The notes below the pieces were generated by a model. It ran no database searches. It was not told where the DNA came from and worked only from the letters and a program-made list of their open reading frames with translations. A stretch of DNA of 47,530 bases from assembly GCA_018396875.1 (NCBI GenBank), contig JAGTQG010000005.1, positions 1-47,530 on the forward strand, written 5' to 3'. Positions 39,854-47,530 of the stretch are shown piece by piece (position 1 is the stretch's first letter; each line of letters starts with the position of its first letter). The DNA comes from Candidatus Bathyarchaeota archaeon. Lineage in GTDB: Archaea; Thermoproteota; Bathyarchaeia; Bathyarchaeales; Bathycorpusculaceae. A program made the translations under genes and the position numbers.

Positions 39854-41356
39854 CTAAATCTCGCCGAAGAGCTCTGGAATCTCATAAAGCCTTCCGGGTT
39901 CCTCGCTTCCCTCCAGAAACCGTTTCTTCATTATGTCGGCGATTTTCTGGGCAAGCGGTGTCGGATATTCACCCGTTAAACATCCAAGGCAAAGCTCATT
40001 CTTTCTAAAGCCCGTAGCCCTCACAAAGCCGTCAATAGACTGGTAGCAAACGGCATCCGCCCCTATTATTTTGGCTATCTCCTCAGGTGTGTGTCTAGCG
40101 CCTATTAGTTGGCTATAGGTTGCCATGTCTATTCCATAAAAGCATGGTCCAATTATACGTGGAAACGTCACGAACATGTAAACCTTTTTGGCACCCATCC
40201 TGCGAAGCTTTTCAATTGTAACCCTTGTTGTGTCTCCTCGCACGATGCTGTCATCCACCACAATAACCCTTTTACCCTTAACCTTGGAGGCCAAAATATT
40301 GATTTTCTTGTCTATGGTAGTGTAACGCTCCTTTTCGAGAAGGATGAAGGCGCGCTCTGTCACGTACCTATGCCTTCTGGTGGCTCTTTCCCATCGCAAA
40401 CCAGATTCCTCATGCACTCCAAAAGCCGCATCGTCCCCGGTTTCAGGCATAGAAATCACAATGTCAGCATCCTTCACAATTTCAGGGTTTTCCCTAACAA
40501 GGTTTCTGCCAAACTCCTCGCGAATTTCATACACATACCTATTGTCAAAGAAGGAGTCGGGTCTAGCAAAATAGGCGAACTCAAAAGCGCAAAAAGCCTT
40601 TCGAGCCCTCGTCAACGATTTTCTCTCAAACCCCTTCTCTGAAACGGTCACAAGTTCACCTGGCTCCAGTTCAAAGTCCCTCTGAAACCCGTTTATATCC
40701 AAGCCCACGGTTTCAGACGAAAAAGCGTATACATCCCCATCTGGGCTGTGACCAGCGCATAGGGGCCTTATCCCATGGGGGTCTTTGAAGGCGAAAAATG
40801 TTCCGTCTTTTGTTATTCCCGCTACGGAAAAGGCTCCATCGATTTCCTCCATGCACTTTTTGACGGCTTCCTCTAGGTCGCCTTGCCTAGTCAACTCGAT
40901 TAACAGTTTATGACATATGAGGTTAGCGTCACATTCATAGGTGAAATCTGGAAAGTGCTTGCAGATTTCCTTTTTAAGCTGGAAAGTATTAACAACGTTC
41001 CCATTAAACGAAACAGCCACCTTAAAGCCATCCTTTGACGCCGTAACCGGCTGAGTTCCCGCTATAAGCGACTTTTCATCAGTTTTACCAGAAGTCGTGT
41101 ACCTAACATTTCCAATTCCAATAGAGCCGGGCAAACGTCCAAACCACTCGTGAATGGCGCTTGCCCTGATTTTCGGGACAAGGTCCAAACTTTTGTGAAC
41201 ATAAAATTGGCCGTCCAAATAAGTGAGAAAACCATGCGACTGATGCCCTCTGTGATTCTGAGCCCTCAAACCCCAATAAATATATGGAAATACGGGCTGT
41301 TTCCTAAAGCTTACCGCGCCAAAGACACCGCACGCTATTTTGAGCTGTTCTCCCAT
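39854..41356 (-). CDS. purF: Amidophosphoribosyltransferase
   Basis: PurF makes phosphoribosylamine from PRPP and glutamine, step 1 of purine synthesis. The ATG at 41356 (MGEQLKIACGVFGAVSF) is chosen because it leaves only an 8-residue propeptide before the catalytic Cys9; the frame extends further to 41434. The PRTase motif VIVVDDSIVRGDTTRVTIEK is present. Cysteines in FCAFEFAYFARPDS, GPCFYGIDMA and LCLGCLTGEYP match the Fe-S form of the enzyme. Confidence 0.94.
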   Translation of the reverse strand: MGEQLKIACGVFGAVSFRKQPVFPYIYWGLRAQNHRGHQSHGFLTYLDGQFYVHKSLDLVPKIRASAIHEWFGRLPGSIGIGNVRYTTSGKTDEKSLIAGTQPVTASKDGFKVAVSFNGNVVNTFQLKKEICKHFPDFTYECDANLICHKLLIELTRQGDLEEAVKKCMEEIDGAFSVAGITKDGTFFAFKDPHGIRPLCAGHSPDGDVYAFSSETVGLDINGFQRDFELEPGELVTVSEKGFERKSLTRARKAFCAFEFAYFARPDSFFDNRYVYEIREEFGRNLVRENPEIVKDADIVISMPETGDDAAFGVHEESGLRWERATRRHRYVTERAFILLEKERYTTIDKKINILASKVKGKRVIVVDDSIVRGDTTRVTIEKLRRMGAKKVYMFVTFPRIIGPCFYGIDMATYSQLIGARHTPEEIAKIIGADAVCYQSIDGFVRATGFRKNELCLGCLTGEYPTPLAQKIADIMKKRFLEGSEEPGRLYEIPELFGEI

Positions 41357-41504
41357 GTTCGGGATAAGGAAAAACGGTTCTTTATCAACTTTTAGAACAA
41401 ATTTAAGTAAATCGCAACAACGCTTCCGGTGCATGAAAAACTAGAGAGGGAGGGGGTAGGGAAAATAAACTGAAAAACGCAACCAAATTCTAGGGCGCAT
41501 CAAA

Positions 41505-42824
41505 TTATGGTGTAAGCCTAAACTTGTCCCGCGGGTACAATGTGACTTCTCTGATGTTTTTCTTGCCGGTCAACATCATCGTAAGCCTCTCCAACCCTAT
41601 CGCCCAACCAGCGTGGGGCGGCATGCCATAATCGAAAGCCTGCAAATGGTACTTGAAAGACTCTGGGTTTAACCCCTTCTCCTCTAAACGTTTTATGAGA
41701 AGCTCTTTCGAGGATATTCTTGTCCCACCAGAGGCCAATTCAATCCAGCTCCACATGAGGTCAAAACCTTCGCAGAGTTCGGGGTTGTCGTCGCGTGGCT
41801 TTATATAGAAAGCTTTAGAGCGAGTGGGCCAATCAGTTATGAAATAAAAGTATGGGTGAATTTTGCCCAAGGTTCTGAAAGCGGGGGTGGGTATGTCTTC
41901 ACCCCACGGAATTTCAATGCCTTCCTTTTTCAAGTCTTCTAGAACCATGTCATATGTCAACCGTTTGAATGGAGTTTCAGGCACCTTAAGCTCGTAATTT
42001 AGCAAGGTTAACTCCTTGCGGCATTTTTCGTTTACGACCTTACATATATGTTGCATGAGTTGTTCCAGCAACTGCATAACATCCTCTGCTGTGGCGAAAG
42101 CTTGCTCAATGTCTATGGAGACGAATTCGCTCAAATGCCTCCGCGTGTGGGACTCTTCTGCCCTAAAAAACGGGCCGATCTCGAAGACTTTCTCCAAGCT
42201 CATTACAAGCTGTTCCTTATAGAGCTGGGGGCTTTGGGCTAAGAAGGCTTTCCTTTCAAAATAGTCCACGGGAAAGAGTGCCGCACCCCCCTCTGTGGCT
42301 GAAGCAATTATTCGTGGAGTGTGAACCTCGATGAACCCCCTTTCAAAGAGGAAATCCCTTATGGCTTCGACAGCCGTGTGCTGAATCTTGAAGATTGCAA
42401 TATTTTCTTCACGGCAAAGGTCAAGTGCACGGGCATCCAAGCGTACTTCCAGTTTTGCCGGCACTTTCCCAGTTATGTCGATGGGCAATTGCGGTGAAGC
42501 TGTGCCAAAAATCCTTATCTCCTTCGGTATAACTTCGACGCCTCTTGGAGTTATTTCTGTCTTCTTAACGATTCCCTTCACGCCGATGCTATACCTTTTC
42601 TGCAAGGCGTCAGCCTTCGATAAAACTTCGCTGCTAACTTTTTTCCGTTGGACAGTAATCTGCACTGTGCCTTCTCTATCCTGCAATATTATGAAGCGTA
42701 TCCCACCCAAATCTCTAATTTCCTGAACCCAACCGAAAAGGATCACCTCTTGTCCATCCAGTTCTGGTTTCACGTCAACAGAGTAGTGGGTTCTCCGCCA
42801 ATCTCCAATAGCATCCAACTTCAT
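41505..42824 (-). CDS. aspS: Aspartyl-tRNA synthetase, archaeal type (possibly non-discriminating)
   Basis: The 439-residue class II synthetase begins with the OB-fold anticodon domain (VILFGWVQEIRDLGGIRFII). Motif 2 is GPFFRAEESHTRRHLSEFVS and motif 3 is HAGWAIGLERLTMMLTGKKN. It lacks the bacterial GAD insertion. Many archaea use a non-discriminating form with amidation for tRNA-Asn; this cannot be decided here. It follows the KH-domain gene by 18 bases. Confidence 0.94.
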   Translation of the reverse strand: MKLDAIGDWRRTHYSVDVKPELDGQEVILFGWVQEIRDLGGIRFIILQDREGTVQITVQRKKVSSEVLSKADALQKRYSIGVKGIVKKTEITPRGVEVIPKEIRIFGTASPQLPIDITGKVPAKLEVRLDARALDLCREENIAIFKIQHTAVEAIRDFLFERGFIEVHTPRIIASATEGGAALFPVDYFERKAFLAQSPQLYKEQLVMSLEKVFEIGPFFRAEESHTRRHLSEFVSIDIEQAFATAEDVMQLLEQLMQHICKVVNEKCRKELTLLNYELKVPETPFKRLTYDMVLEDLKKEGIEIPWGEDIPTPAFRTLGKIHPYFYFITDWPTRSKAFYIKPRDDNPELCEGFDLMWSWIELASGGTRISSKELLIKRLEEKGLNPESFKYHLQAFDYGMPPHAGWAIGLERLTMMLTGKKNIREVTLYPRDKFRLTP

Positions 42825-42842
42825 ACTTGCGACAGCCCCGGC

Positions 42843-43352
42843 TTAATCGGTGAATTCCACACGTAACGTCATGTTTCGAACTTTACGGGCAATCTCCTTT
42901 AAAGCCTTTACATCAAAAGGGGGCTGTTTACCCCCCTTCCTCCTCAAAATTACCCTAGTCTCGGTTGTTCCGTCAGGAAGCCAAATGGTGTTTATGGTGA
43001 CTATGCTTAAGGGGGCAAACAAGTCTTCCAAAAACTTGCGGTCATCAACACCATGTTCCAACACGCGAACGGATTTTCCAGTCTTCTCGCTCAAAGCTTT
43101 AATTATCTTTCCGCCGTATCCAAGTAAGCGTGGGACATCTCCTTTGCCAACAAGAACAGCTAAGGTTTTCCCCGCATCCACCGCCTTATAAAAAGTAACG
43201 TTCTGAAGGCTTGGATAACTTTCCTCTAAAGACAGAAGCAAGCGGGCAACTTTCAAATCTAACTCTGACACTTCACCAGACTTTATTTTCTCCGAACATT
43301 TTTGGCAGAGTATCCCACTTTTCAAACAGAAACTGCATAGTACCGTTTTCAC
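42843..43352 (-). CDS. Zinc-finger and KH-domain archaeal RNA-binding protein
   Basis: The 169-residue protein starts with a small zinc finger (LCSFCLKSGILCQKC, two C-x2-C pairs). A KH-type domain follows: GKTLAVLVGKGDVPRLLGYG and GKIIKALSEKTGKSVRVLEH. It resembles archaeal proteins sometimes called NusA-like. The C-terminal ~50 residues are basic. Location directly upstream of aspS is common in archaea and suggests a translation-linked role, which is inference. Confidence 0.75.
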   Translation of the reverse strand: MKTVLCSFCLKSGILCQKCSEKIKSGEVSELDLKVARLLLSLEESYPSLQNVTFYKAVDAGKTLAVLVGKGDVPRLLGYGGKIIKALSEKTGKSVRVLEHGVDDRKFLEDLFAPLSIVTINTIWLPDGTTETRVILRRKGGKQPPFDVKALKEIARKVRNMTLRVEFTD

Positions 43353-43430
43353 CTAGGAAAGCGCCCTCCACAAATAAAGGAGGGGCGGCGGAGCATTGGA
43401 ATTGAGAGATGTTCACTGTCTACTAAGACT

Positions 43431-43709
43431 TCAGCGTTCCAGCGTTATCTCAATAGTGCTGACGTTTGTGGGTGTGCCTCCCTCTTCTCTAGGTGGCACT
43501 GTTTCAGTTCCGATGCCCACTTTCTTTATCTTGACGTCTGGAAGGAATCGGCGCCTTACGACTTCAACGACGTCGACAGCTCGGCTTATGGCTCTCCCTC
43601 TGGCTTTAATATTTACCTCTTTTGCTCCGCCGTGGAAGAGGGTTATGCAAGCCAGTACATAGTTCATTACTGGCTTTTTCCCGATCAACACTGAGTTGCT
43701 TTCAGACAT
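43431..43709 (-). CDS. alba: Alba family chromatin/RNA-binding protein
   Basis: Alba is an abundant archaeal DNA- and RNA-binding dimer. The 92-residue protein begins with [20 protein letters not shown] at ATG 43709. The IF3-C-like fold shows [20 protein letters not shown] and [20 protein letters not shown]. The Lys pair in GKKPVMNY is at the position of the acetylatable Lys of Sulfolobus Alba. The start at 43724 is an alternative. Confidence 0.94.
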   Translation of the reverse strand: MSESNSVLIGKKPVMNYVLACITLFHGGAKEVNIKARGRAISRAVDVVEVVRRRFLPDVKIKKVGIGTETVPPREEGGTPTNVSTIEITLER

Positions 43710-43849
43710 TTTGTACCGCCTCACTCCTTGTTCTCACGTTTTCTATGGCTTCATAACCTTTTTTGCCGATAAATAAATACGTTACGGTAAAAGGTTCTAG
43801 AAGGATCCTCTTTCTGCGAAGTTGTTTAACCTATTTCTCTTTCCAAATG

Positions 43850-43857
43850 CTTAAATA
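43850..43857 (+). promoter_or_regulatory. TATA-like box of the regulator-sucCD unit
   Basis: CTTAAATA lies ~50 bases before the TTG start of the Lrp-like regulator, leaving a leader of ~25 bases. It is in the 195-base divergent region between alba and the regulator, where no gene was found. Confidence 0.45.
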
Positions 43858-43904
43858 ACCTGTACTATTGTAAAGGAATAAACCAAAGCAGAAGTGCTTA
43901 ACCC

Positions 43905-44363
43905 TTGGAAGCTCTAACAAAACGCTCTATCCAACTGCTCAAGTTGCTATGCGAGAAAGGTAAGCTGACAAGCTCTTACACTGTGCAAATAAAACAAAGT
44001 GACCTTGCGAAAGAGTTGGGCATAAGCAGGCAAGCCCTAAATCTTCACCTGAAAAAATTGAGAAACTTAGACTATATCAGAACTGGAAGAGGCTTTATAG
44101 ATGTTACGGAGAAGGGGCTAAACGCCCTTGGCTTTTCCTCAACACCAGCTTTCATATTCATTAAAGTTTCTCCAACTAAGAGAAGTGAAGTCTACGGTAA
44201 AATCAAAGAAATAAAAGTTCAAAAAGCTTTCAGGGTGGCTGGCGACATGGACGCTATTCTTGTCGTAGAAAGTGACAGGCTAAACGAAGTTTTAAGGTTC
44301 CTTTCCGAAATTGAGGGCGTAAAAGATACAAGGTCCTACATTGCAATAGAGCCCGTAAAGTGA
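43905..44363 (+). CDS. Lrp/AsnC-like transcriptional regulator
   Basis: The 152-residue protein has an N-terminal winged helix (KQSDLAKELGISRQALNLHL) and a C-terminal ligand-binding-type domain of Lrp/AsnC shape (FIFIKVSPTKRSEVYGKIKE, KAFRVAGDMDAILVVESDRL). Start TTG at 43905; no better start exists. It is 15 bases upstream of sucC and reads in the same direction, so it may be co-transcribed with, and control, the succinyl-CoA synthetase genes. Confidence 0.85.
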   Translation: MEALTKRSIQLLKLLCEKGKLTSSYTVQIKQSDLAKELGISRQALNLHLKKLRNLDYIRTGRGFIDVTEKGLNALGFSSTPAFIFIKVSPTKRSEVYGKIKEIKVQKAFRVAGDMDAILVVESDRLNEVLRFLSEIEGVKDTRSYIAIEPVK

Positions 44364-44378
44364 AGGGGCGATGTTGTT

Positions 44379-45515
44379 ATGAAGCTTTTAGAGTATGAAG
44401 CAAAAAGAATTCTCGCAAAATATGGAATTCCAATACCTAGAGGGGGCTTAGCTGCAAATATAGCTGAAGCCCGTGAAATAGCACAAACCTTAAAACCTCC
44501 GCTTGTTGTTAAGGCGCAAGTTCCAGTAGCCGGGAGAGGAAAAGCTGGTGGCATTCTGTTTGCAGAATCCGTTGACGACGTGGAAAAAGCCGTCAATAAA
44601 CTTTTTAACATGCAAATAAGAGGCATTCCAGTTCGAAGCGTTTGGATTGAAGAGAAGGTTAACGCCAAAAGAGAGCTTTATTTTGGAATGACGGTTGACA
44701 GACTTAACAAAACTTATGTAATGATTGGGTCAACTGAGGGAGGAATGGAAATAGAAGAAGTGGCAGAAAAAGCCCCCCAAAAAATATTGAAGTTTCCAGT
44801 AGACCCGCTTTACGGCTTTCGACTATACCATGCTAGGCAGATGGCAAAACGTATGGGATACTCTGGCAACCAACTTTCAGCCATCGCAAACATCTTTTAT
44901 AACCTGTACAGGGCGGGAGTTGACTACGATGCAGAACTGATCGAAATGAACCCACTGGCCGAGACTCCAGAAGGAAATTTTGTGGCTATGGACGCGAGAA
45001 TAATAGTGGATGATAACGCGTTGTTCCGTCACCCGGAGTTTAAGGAAAGACCATTAGAGGGCGAGTTTTCACCCCAAGAAGTTGAGGCTGCTAAAAACGA
45101 TTTGGCCTACGTAAAACTCGACGGAGACATAGGCGTAATAGGCAACGGCGCTGGACTGGTTATGGCAACATTAGACGCCATACAACTTTACGGTGGAAAA
45201 CCCGCAAACTTCCTCGACGTCGGCGGGGGGGCACCTTCCGAAAAAATAGCCGCTGCTCTGCGAATAGTGCTTTCAGATTCAAATGTTAAGGCGCTTTTCA
45301 TAAACATTCTTGGAGGCATAACTCGATGCGACGAAGTGGCTAGGGGCATTCTCAAGGCTAGAGAAAAATTGGGCATAGAAAAACCCATGGTGATTAGGCT
45401 TGTAGGGACAAACGAGGAAGAGGGAAAACGGATACTAACAGAGGCTGGAATCCAGGTTTTAGACAGCATGGAAGAAGCAGCCCGTCAAGTCGTAGAAGTG
45501 GCGAGGAGGCTGTAA
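44379..45515 (+). CDS. sucC: Succinyl-CoA synthetase (ADP/GDP-forming), beta subunit
   Basis: The enzyme interconverts succinyl-CoA and succinate with nucleotide phosphorylation. The 378-residue ATP-grasp subunit starts [20 protein letters not shown] and contains [60 protein letters not shown] and [16 protein letters not shown]. With the 2-oxoacid oxidoreductase it could give substrate-level ATP or feed a partial TCA cycle. The stop is 4 bases before sucD. Confidence 0.95.
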   Translation: MKLLEYEAKRILAKYGIPIPRGGLAANIAEAREIAQTLKPPLVVKAQVPVAGRGKAGGILFAESVDDVEKAVNKLFNMQIRGIPVRSVWIEEKVNAKRELYFGMTVDRLNKTYVMIGSTEGGMEIEEVAEKAPQKILKFPVDPLYGFRLYHARQMAKRMGYSGNQLSAIANIFYNLYRAGVDYDAELIEMNPLAETPEGNFVAMDARIIVDDNALFRHPEFKERPLEGEFSPQEVEAAKNDLAYVKLDGDIGVIGNGAGLVMATLDAIQLYGGKPANFLDVGGGAPSEKIAAALRIVLSDSNVKALFINILGGITRCDEVARGILKAREKLGIEKPMVIRLVGTNEEEGKRILTEAGIQVLDSMEEAARQVVEVARRL

Positions 45516-45519
45516 ACCC

Positions 45520-46407
45520 GTGGGCATAATAGTTGGAAAAGAAACAAAAGCAATAGTTCAAGGAATAACGGGAGCTCAAGGAAGCTTTCACACAAAACTG
45601 ATGCTTGAGTATGGAACAAAAGTGGTCGCAGGCGTAACTCCTGGAAAAGGAGGAACGACAGTTCACGGTGTTCCCGTATACGACACCGTTGAGGAGGCTT
45701 TGGAAAAACATGAGGCAAACGCCTCAATAATCTTTGTTCCAGCACCCTATGCAGCGGATGCTGCCATGGAGGCTTTGGAAAATGGGATAAAAACGATTGT
45801 CATTATAACGGAGCATATCCCCATCAAGGACTCTATAAGTGTTATGGCTTATGCCTGCCAAGTCGGTGCTACGGTAATCGGTCCCAACACGCCTGGAATA
45901 ATAACTCCGGGTGAATGTAAGCTTGGAATAATGCCCGCCCATATATTCAAGCCCGGAAAAGTAGGTATGGTTTCAAGAAGTGGCACATTAACCTACGAAA
46001 TAGCTGCGGGGCTAACTAAAAAACAGCTGGGGCAATCCACATGCATAGGTCTGGGCGGGGATCCAATAGTAGGCTTAAACTTCATCGAAGTCTTAAAACT
46101 CTTCGAAAAAGACCCGCAAACAGAGGCTGTAGTCCTCATAGGGGAAATAGGTGGAAACCTCGAGGAACTCACCGCGGAATACATAGTGAAAGAAAAATAT
46201 CCAAAACCTGTTGTCGCTTTCATAGCTGGACGCTCAGCGCCACCGGGAAAGCGCATGGGTCATGCGGGTGCAATAATAATGGGGAGGGCTGGGACAGCTG
46301 AAACTAAAATCGAAGCCTTCAAAAAAGCCGGCGTTGAGGTTGCCGAGAAGCCAAGCGATGTAGCCGCTATGCTTGAAAAAATCTTAAACGATAAACTGGC
46401 ACGCTGA
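45520..46407 (+). CDS. sucD: Succinyl-CoA synthetase, alpha subunit
   Basis: The 295-residue alpha subunit binds CoA and carries the phospho-His. Features: [71 protein letters not shown] and [20 protein letters not shown] with the active His. Start GTG at 45520 with GCGAGGAGG at 45501-45509. Confidence 0.95.
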   Translation: MGIIVGKETKAIVQGITGAQGSFHTKLMLEYGTKVVAGVTPGKGGTTVHGVPVYDTVEEALEKHEANASIIFVPAPYAADAAMEALENGIKTIVIITEHIPIKDSISVMAYACQVGATVIGPNTPGIITPGECKLGIMPAHIFKPGKVGMVSRSGTLTYEIAAGLTKKQLGQSTCIGLGGDPIVGLNFIEVLKLFEKDPQTEAVVLIGEIGGNLEELTAEYIVKEKYPKPVVAFIAGRSAPPGKRMGHAGAIIMGRAGTAETKIEAFKKAGVEVAEKPSDVAAMLEKILNDKLAR

Positions 46408-46465
46408 GCCAAAAAACATATTTGGATGGTTTTCATGTTGGTTGTAACTGCAGAGGTTTAAGGCT

Positions 46466-46627
46466 ATGCCAATAATGGATCCATTCAAAAAAACTCTAGC
46501 TCAACAACGTAGACTTTACGTTAAAATCTGCAGGGAATGTGGAGCCAGAAACGCCACCACAGCGGTTAAATGTAGAAAGTGTCATAGTAAAAACCTTCGC
46601 TGGAAGAAAAGAGAAATAATAAAATAG
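46466..46627 (+). CDS. rpl40e: Large-subunit ribosomal protein L40e
   Basis: A 53-residue zinc-ribbon ribosomal protein. MPIMDPFKKTLAQQRRLYVK is followed by ICRECGARNATTAVKCRKCH, with two C-x2-C pairs, and a basic tail. This matches archaeal L40e in length and pattern. ATG at 46466 preceded by AGAGG at 46452-46456. It follows sucD by 58 bases. Confidence 0.92.
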   Translation: MPIMDPFKKTLAQQRRLYVKICRECGARNATTAVKCRKCHSKNLRWKKREIIK

Positions 46628-46746
46628 GCAAACATTTTCTTTGAAATTTTCCGAAATTTTTCACCCATGTTTTACATGATAAGTTCTAAAAAACATATTA
46701 ACGCATAGTTTGCATTAACTATTTACGGTTTTGAGGTGTAAATCTA

Positions 46747-46803
46747 GTGTCATGCAAGAAGAAAGCAACTAAGAAGAAGGCTAAAGAAGAAAAGAAAAAA
46801 TAA
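46747..46803 (+). CDS. Lysine-rich 18-residue micro-ORF
   Basis: The frame GTG TCA TGC AAG... encodes MSCKKKATKKKAKEEKKK and a TAA stop. A Shine-Dalgarno-like GAGGTG at 46733-46738 lies 8 bases before the GTG, and a TATA-like ATATTA near 46695 lies upstream. A hairpin overlaps the stop codon. It may be a real basic micropeptide or part of a small RNA. No similar protein is known to me with certainty. Confidence 0.4.
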   Translation: MSCKKKATKKKAKEEKKK

Positions 46804-46822
46804 GAGCCTTCACTGCGCTCTT
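46802..46822 (+). terminator. Hairpin at the end of the lysine-rich micro-ORF
   Basis: AAGAGC (46802-46807) is mirrored by GCTCTT (46817-46822) with a 9-base loop; the first arm overlaps the TAA stop. The stem could end the short transcript. It is not followed by a strong T-run, so it may instead stabilise the RNA end. Confidence 0.35.
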
Positions 46823-46843
46823 GCATTAACAACCCATGTTTTT

Positions 46844-47458
46844 CTATAAAACCCTTGATAATGTTTCAATGTTAAAAATGGTGTTCGCGCAACCATTCTT
46901 TAAAAGAGGTATAGCTTGCCCCGCAATATTCATTTGACTCAGAACTTCACCAGCAAGCTTCAACTCTTCACCGCAAGCAACTCCGACCACTCCGTCGTAC
47001 CGTTTTAATTTCAGAATCCTTGAAACACAAGCCCCTCCAGGCAATATGTATACATCATAGCCTTTCCTTTCAGCAATAGAGACCGCCTCATTAATTAGGC
47101 AATCTGGAGAACAGTGAGCGCAGACATATGTGGGGGTGTCTTGTTCAAACCTTGCCTTACAACGGCTGTCCATAAACTTTCTAGAACAATGTGGCAGGAA
47201 AAGCGCCCTTTTCTTGGTTTTCTTGAACTTTTCCCTTTCCAAAAAATTCCTAGTCTCCACATCAACTAAATCCTCCAACAAGTGAATGGCATCCGATAAG
47301 TTTAACCCTGTCAACTCTTCAATTCTGAATTTTTTAATCAAGTCTTGTAAAGTTTCACCGATCTTTTTGTGCATCCTTTTTTCATAGCTTATTCTAGCAA
47401 CTTCTGTAAAGAAGAATCGTGGGATTTTTGAAAGATCAAATGTGAACTTATATGGCAT
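46844..47458 (-). CDS. DUF116 family cysteine-rich protein
   Basis: The ~204-residue protein belongs to DUF116, found mostly in anaerobes, with no fixed function. Conserved cysteines occur in FLPHCSRKFMDSRCKARFEQ, YVCAHCSPDCLI, GGACVSRIL, VGVACGEELKLA and LLKNGCANT, suggesting Fe-S or zinc binding. The ATG at 47458 (MPYKFTFDLSKIPRFF) is preferred: a minus-strand TTTTAAAG at ~47482-47489 lies about 26-30 bases upstream, as for a leaderless gene. The frame is open to an ATG at 47500. Confidence 0.8.
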   Translation of the reverse strand: MPYKFTFDLSKIPRFFFTEVARISYEKRMHKKIGETLQDLIKKFRIEELTGLNLSDAIHLLEDLVDVETRNFLEREKFKKTKKRALFLPHCSRKFMDSRCKARFEQDTPTYVCAHCSPDCLINEAVSIAERKGYDVYILPGGACVSRILKLKRYDGVVGVACGEELKLAGEVLSQMNIAGQAIPLLKNGCANTIFNIETLSRVL

Positions 47459-47530
47459 AAGCCTAAAAGTGGTAAACAAACCTTTAAAATTAACTGTCAT
47501 CTTCTTATTTTAGTGTTAACAGAATTGAAC

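Noticed and set aside
46635-46680. GAAATTTT-type short direct repeat and CATGTTTTACATG palindrome
   Set aside because: Short A/T-rich repeats of this size are expected by chance in an intergenic region.

Overview
The window is archaeal chromosome. Markers include aIF2-gamma, Rpo4, Rpo7, Rpo11, Spt4, archaeal-type L21e, L10e, S24e, S27ae, S6e and L40e, Pus10, Dph2, Csl4 and Alba. An Ftr formyltransferase and a Fae-Hps protein show tetrahydromethanopterin-linked C1 chemistry. Together with a pyruvate/2-oxoacid:ferredoxin oxidoreductase, PEP synthase and succinyl-CoA synthetase, this fits an anaerobic archaeon of the Bathyarchaeia/TACK type. That placement is an inference from gene content; I cannot run a phylogeny. 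No insertion sequences, CRISPR arrays, prophage or rRNA genes were seen. Coding density is very high, and ATGA overlaps, TTG/GTG starts and apparently leaderless TATA-driven genes are common.

Layout. (1) 1-11.6 kb, plus strand: tail of a Hef/XPF nuclease, srp54, pus10, the classic L21e-rpo4-DUF655-ksgA-hemK cluster, a dCTP deaminase-like gene, L10e-ppsA, dph2, csl4 and rpo11. (2) 11.5-15.1 kb, mixed strands: RNase III-like protein, APH-fold kinase, a small ORF overlapping a GIY-YIG (DUF123) gene, metallophosphoesterase and APS kinase-like gene. (3) 15.2-19.1 kb: a shortened ribosomal operon L3-L4-L23-L2-S19 that stops at S19 and is followed by a secreted PrcB-like gene. (4) 23.2-19.2 kb, minus strand: aIF2-gamma, a PIN-domain gene without a standard start codon, rpo7, spt4, dephospho-CoA kinase, S24e, S27ae and a possible SecB-like protein. 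(5) 23.3-26.9 kb: corrinoid adenosyltransferase, S6e, an unusual HTH-Fae-Hps triple fusion with repeated TGTCG-type half-sites around its promoter, two small helical/membrane proteins, and tRNA-Glu(CTC) and tRNA-Gly(CCC). (6) 27-29.8 kb: korABC and a winged-helix protein. (7) 29.9-41.4 kb: purine biosynthesis, with purM-purS-purL-purQ on plus and purF-purD on minus. The minus-strand run continues through a HAD protein, a beta-propeller protein, ftr and a PfkB kinase. (8) 41.5-47.5 kb: aspS, KH protein, alba, an Lrp-like regulator with sucCD, L40e, a lysine-rich micro-ORF and a DUF116 protein.

How the parts fit: most genes serve translation, transcription and RNA processing. The metabolic genes centre on C1 units, ribose phosphate and purines. 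Fae-Hps can connect formaldehyde, H4MPT and ribulose phosphate. Ftr moves formyl groups onto H4MPT. The pur genes consume ribose phosphate and C1 units. The most novel candidate is the DNA-binding-domain fusion on Fae-Hps together with the repeated motif at its own promoter, which suggests a self-regulating C1/pentose enzyme.
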